From Theobroma cacao (lineage: Eukaryota; Streptophyta; Magnoliopsida; Malvales; Malvaceae): a DNA stretch of 64,000 bases. This document shows, piece by piece, positions 59,826 through 64,000 of this stretch. Position numbers and translations under genes: made by a program. Numbering within the stretch: position 1 is the first letter of the stretch; every line of letters begins with the position of its first letter. Below the pieces are notes generated by a model. It was not told the DNA's origin and made no database searches. It saw only the letters and a program-made list of their open reading frames with translations. The stretch lies in assembly GCF_000208745.1 (NCBI RefSeq), contig NC_030854.1:6924703-6988702 (forward strand), read 5' to 3'.

Positions 59826-61420
59826 TTAATACATGGGGCTGCTTACCATGTAGTTTGAATTATAGGACTGGTGGGTTGGACCCTGGCTTGACACCGACGA
59901 GCTATCAGGCGTGGATGGCTCGGACTCATCGAGCTGGCACTCTAGGTTCACCCCAAATAGCCGCAGCAGCCTCTTTGGGTTCCCAGCCGGTGCTTGATTT
60001 TGAGCAATGCTTCCTGCAAGAGTATCACAAAACACATGCTCCCATGTGAAAATCCATCCTCTTATCTTTTAATTCTTTCTCTTTTTTGGGTGGATAAATG
60101 ATAATCCACCATCTTATCTCATCTCTGCCTTTAATTAAACAAAAAAATGCTATCAGAACAACGCATTCCTCATCCACTTATTAATTTGACATTTTCTCTG
60201 TGCTTTATTCCAATTTCAGTGAAAAGAAAAAGGGTGATGAGAATGGGAAAGGTATTCATTGCTTGCAATGATTGTAAGAAAAGGTTTCTTAATGTCTACC
60301 AATTAAAATGATAAGGTAGAAGTAGCAAAAATCATTTGGAAAATCGTAAATTACTATATGTATGTAGTAATAGTACGCATAGTAATTTGTGGCGCGTGAC
60401 ATAAAACACCAAGTTCCAAAATGAAAAGCCCTACACAACAACACAAGCACATTGCTCCCATGTAATTGGAAAGTGTCTCTCACGCACTTCTATGTGAGAT
60501 AAATTCCCAATTTTACATTATTCACGAATATTTTTAAAAATAATATGTAAGTATATCTTTTATAAAAACCCCTTTTTTAAAAAATAATAAAAAAAAGATA
60601 AATAGATAGAGTTTACAATGTGACAAAAAAATATACCTGCATGAAGACAGTCAGGTTGGTATGGAACATTAGCCCCATGGCCTTGAATGTGCCCAAGATA
60701 AGGATGCCCTTGATGCAATCCCCTACCCCACCCTTCATTGCCACCGCCAACACCGCTATTCCCCATGGCGGCGTTGCCACCATCCGCTGCCGCCGCAACT
60801 GCCACTGCTGCACCGCGCCTCCTCCACCCTATAAACAACCTATCACCATCCGTACGGTGTCGTTCGAATAAAATAATGTCACCAGCATCAAGTTGCTTCT
60901 CCTTGACGTATCTGCTCCACCCTTTTGTCAACACGTAGCTTTGGCTGCTGTTCCAATACGAGTAACGGAAACGCCAACACTTGCCCGACTCATCTTCGAA
61001 ACTCAGTAGCAACCCTTTATCACCCGAGTCACCGCCGAGTGGGAAGTATTTCTCTGCATGTTGTTTGGGGATAACAAGCCTGTTCAGCTTGCCAACGTCA
61101 CTCGGGGTCAAGGGTTTTTCAAACATGGGTTCTCTTTCGTGGTCTAATGGGTTTTCATGAGGGTTTTGGTTAGGGTTTTCGGTGTTGTCAATGGAGGTTT
61201 GGTCGTCGAGTTCTTCGTCTTCGTCTTGGTTAAGGTTGAAGTTGCGGGAAGGGTGGTTTGAGGGGAAGAACATGGAGGGATGGAGAGGGTGGTCTTGGGG
61301 ATTGTTGTAGGAGTTTATCCAAGATTGATGAGGGTAGAAATGTGAGGTCCAGGGGGAGTTTTCAAGGGGAATTGAAGGCTGGTGAAGCTTTGAAGAAGGG
61401 GAGTTTTGGGTTGGTTCCAT
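59826..61420 (-). CDS. NGAL1-like: NGATHA-like B3-domain transcription factor (NGAL1/ABS2 type), 323 residues
   Basis: Exon 1 is 60637-61420 and exon 2 is 59826-60013, joined phase 1 across a GT-AG intron (gcag|gtata, ttgcag|gaagc), 972 bases in all. Residues 1-98 are Pro/Asn/Ser-rich with an acidic patch (66-73). The B3 DNA-binding domain spans about 99-203: [20 protein letters not shown], '[20 protein letters not shown]', '[20 protein letters not shown]' and 'IGWRRRG'. An Ala/Gly-rich linker follows, then exon 2 with the RLFGV repression motif (279-283) in '[20 protein letters not shown]', closest in my memory to Arabidopsis At2g36080. Such nuclear proteins repress growth genes in leaf margins and floral organs. 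No defect is seen. NGAL2/NGAL3 are the alternatives. Confidence 0.93.
60014..60636 (-). other. intron of the NGAL1-like gene
   Basis: Minus-strand donor GT at 60635-60636 and acceptor AG at 60014-60015. It separates the B3 exon from the RLFGV exon, as in related genes. The open frame extends 25 codons past the donor, which is why exon 1 can look longer. Confidence 0.85.
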
Positions 61421-61800
61421 GAAGGATCTTTTTTTCGTTTTTGCTTTTGTATTTTTTTTTCTTTGTTGATGTTGTTGTCGTTTGATTGTTGCTACTCAAA
61501 GTGGGTTTATGGACATTCGAGAGACAGAGAGAGATGGCTGCTTTAGTACAGCAGAGAAACTGTAGAGAAAAAGAGAGGGGGGAATGGAGTGGGCTGAAAG
61601 AGGCGTGATGATTATGGGTTTGATGTGGAAACTGTGGAAACTATTTGATGTAGCTAAAAGGATATGACAATGAGAGAGAGAGAGCGAGAGAGAGAGAGAG
61701 AGAAGGAGGTAAGGGGGAATTGCAAGTACGAGAGTACTTTAAGGTTTTGCGTGATGAAAAAAAAAATCAATCATTATATCTACGCAGTGTAATTTGATGC
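61421..61800 (-). promoter_or_regulatory. 5' leader and proximal promoter of the NGAL1-like gene, with (GA)n
   Basis: Lies directly upstream of the ATG. A GA repeat at 61671-61706 (CT on the coding strand), plus 'gagagacagagagagatgg' near 61520, could bind GAGA-motif factors of the BPC family, which act on developmental regulators; that is inference from motif and place. Transcription start not determinable. Confidence 0.45.
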
Positions 61801-64000
61801 ATATGTTTGTTTTTATTTTTTTTAATTTTTCTTATTTCAGTAGCTCTACTCTTGCTCTGCTTGCTTAATGGTACTATTATGTGCTTCGCAGTTTCAGGTC
61901 TTGGAATTGAATGATAAGTTATGTTTGTCTATTGAAAAAGGAAAAAGCCAAAGAGTTGTCAGATTTCACTTCCTTCATCTTACTTTTCTCTTCCACTTTT
62001 ATCCATCATTCAATGAATTGGATTTGGATATAAGTGAGCAAGGAAGTAATCTCCCTGCAGAATATGATACACACGTTTAAGCTGAATTTAGAGGGAAAAA
62101 GAATAAAAAATGTTTATGTATATATGAAGAAAGAAATATCTGGCATAGGATAATGTTAAATCATAATCATAGACATTGTTGGGATTAGAGCAGTTACACT
62201 TGAATTCCTTTCACGTACTTTGCCTACAAAAACACTAGTAGTTCTGAAATTCATATTTCCAATCCTGTGAGATATATAAATAGTATATATTCTGATAAGA
62301 ATTGCTGTATTGGGCAGAACATGTATCCGGATGAATCCTGTGAGAAAGAAAAGAGATTCCAACAGGGTGATTGGTGAATAAATTTTGTGCAAGTAAAAAA
62401 CACCCCATGTTACTGCATTGGCAAGCAAATCAAAGGGTGGGGCCGAACCTGACGCCACATGGGTAAATCAGGTTGGCATTCAACGGCAGTTCAAATAGGA
62501 GGTGGAGCAGATCTTTGGTAATATCAGGGCACATGGGATCTTTCCCTTTGCCTGTAAAAAGGATTTTGTATCATTTCCAACAGTGAAAAATCTCATACTA
62601 CATTGTAAGCTGACAGAGAAGAACATGCTTGTTAGGTTTATATTCAGTGAAAAAGAGAATAGTAAAAATCAGTGAAAGAAACAAGTTTGTTTTGTTAGAA
62701 AGTAGTGAAAGGATTAGGGGGACCTGACCCTGAGCCCAGGAGTGGTCCGTCCTCCCTTTGTTGTGGCACATTAGGCGAATAATTTGTTTCTTCTTTTTTT
62801 TTTTTTTTTTTTTTTGGGTCTCCCATGAATGAGAAGAATAGTATTTGTGTCACGTGCATGACAGAATTATTGATGTTTGGCCATTCCTAGTTTTAAAAAG
62901 GAGCAAGGAAAGGAACCGAACCGATTGGGGGGGACTCTGAAAAAAATCCAGGGGTCCCTTCACTTTCCAATGAACAGAGAGATAGATGAGATAAGATTTG
63001 TCCAGTTGGAAGGACCCTTCTCCCCCTTTTCTCTCACTCGTGTTTCAATCCTCTCCTCTCATTCCACTCTCTCTCCTTTCCTCCCATCATTAAAATCCCT
63101 CTCTCATCTGGGTGTCTCTCACTCTGTTCTCTTTTTTATTATTATTAATTTCCATTATGAAACTCTTTTTCTCATTTCATTCATTTATTTATGCAGTTGC
63201 CTACGTCTTCTTTCTGAGTTTGAGACAAAAACCCACCTCAATTTCCAGGTAGATTCAGACACCCTTTTCATCCCTAGAAAAGGGCGGGACTGGTTGTTAA
63301 CTTAAGTACGTGTTGGGAACACACACACATATGTATATATATTACAGGCTGTTGTGTTGTTCAATGCTGTGATATATATACATATATATATATATTGTCT
63401 ACTACATCCAACATGTTTATGTCATCTTATTCACTGTCTACTTACTGCAATCCTCAAATAGGTTCACAATGTCAGACATGAACATTTTTGTCTTAATCTT
63501 AGATTGATTGTACACTGTCAATTTTTAATTAAGTCGTCTAAATTCAGTTGAAGCCATGCTTAATTAACTTAAAAACAACGTTACCAAAGCCTCAAAATTT
63601 CTACATATAAGTTACCCAAAAGTGTCGTTTAGCCAAGAAGAGGATTCCTTGAATTTAAAGAAATTAAAACCAGGTTGATGATGGAATCTGCCGAGTAATT
63701 GGTTAACTTCACATGCTATGCAACAATACTGAAGGACTAGTAGCCTCTTATTGTAATAAAAACAAAAATAAATATGTCCATATCTGGGAGTTTCCTCAAT
63801 TCCCAGGCAAAACCACCTGGTTTTGTAAGACCAATCCGTGAGATTTCCTCACAAAAGTACATCACTCTCTTTCTGCAATAAACACTAATTCTCTATAATT
63901 GGTATCTTGTCAAAATTTAGGAAGGCCAACATTTTTTGTTAGGTTGTGAGAAATGTTATGATTGGTTTTCCCTGAAATATATTGTATATATATTGCTTCA
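61801..64000. other. intergenic, upstream of the NGAL1-like gene
   Basis: No supported gene. The 142-residue plus frame at 62877-63305 crosses a pyrimidine-rich tract (63015-63130) and reads as low-complexity Ser/Leu/Pro; it is more likely leader or promoter DNA. A T run lies at about 62791-62815 and AT-rich repeats at 63333-63395. The CT-rich block could be the 5' leader of a gene beyond the window. Confidence 0.5.

Noticed and set aside
60560..61420. 286-residue single-exon version of the B3 gene
   Set aside because: The tail after residue 261 is intron read-through; splicing to 60013 gives the conserved RLFGV exon.
62877..63305. 142-residue plus-strand frame
   Set aside because: Crosses pyrimidine-rich DNA; Ser/Leu/Pro/Phe composition, no domain, no splice partner.

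Overview
This is nuclear DNA of a flowering plant, almost certainly a eudicot. It is AT-rich, has two plant genes with introns, and is otherwise packed with Ty3/gypsy and Ty1/copia retrotransposon debris. Three assembly gaps are visible: N runs at 14482-15429 and 42207-42488, and one N at 53146. I cannot name the species.

Positions 1 to about 50.8 kb form a nested retrotransposon block. I call the long-terminal-repeat (LTR) families A to D. Family A is a roughly 2.7-3.0 kb chromovirus-like LTR seen five times: A1 1-768, A2 8269-11297, A3 40428-43102, A4 22166-25086 and A5 14174-16987. Family B is a related roughly 3.0 kb LTR (19446-25399, with A4 inside it). Family C is a roughly 1.4-1.5 kb LTR (37090-37299, 39937-44044, 47835-49365). 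Family D is the 3' LTR (46754-50827) of a decayed chromovirus whose gag-pol runs from 37310 to 46690. I could read 5-bp target-site duplications (TSDs) around A2 (ACTAT), A3 (ATGAT), A4 (GCAGA), the A5 chimera (GGTTG) and B (TTAGG). These are therefore solo LTRs, and the order of insertion can be deduced.

The left 14 kb holds a copia gag remnant, two copies of a long copia LTR (2759 onward and 13312 onward), an RRM-domain remnant (6172-6456, minus) and a roughly 1.05 kb non-coding tandem duplication interrupted by A2. Positions 25.7-34.5 kb hold a decayed Athila-type element: gag, protease, RT/RNase H, integrase, a third plant-transposon-type ORF, then a 3' LTR. That LTR runs directly into a tRNA-Asp-type primer-binding site and a second gag (34.5-35.95 kb), giving an internal-LTR-internal tandem. 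An AT-rich duplicated segment (36.2-37.0 kb) separates it from the C/D nest.

From about 51.2 kb the character changes abruptly to gene-bearing, low-transposon DNA. A three-exon gene (51520-54279, plus) encodes a small basic protein of 164 residues that I cannot assign. A two-exon gene (59826-61420, minus) encodes a 323-residue B3-domain transcription factor of the NGATHA-like type, closest to NGAL1/ABS2, with an RLFGV repression motif. The rest is intergenic DNA with microsatellites. I found no operon-like, CRISPR or defence-type system. The unusual content is the transposon stratigraphy, a chimeric A/B LTR, and recurrent tandem or paired-motif arrays inside unrelated LTRs.
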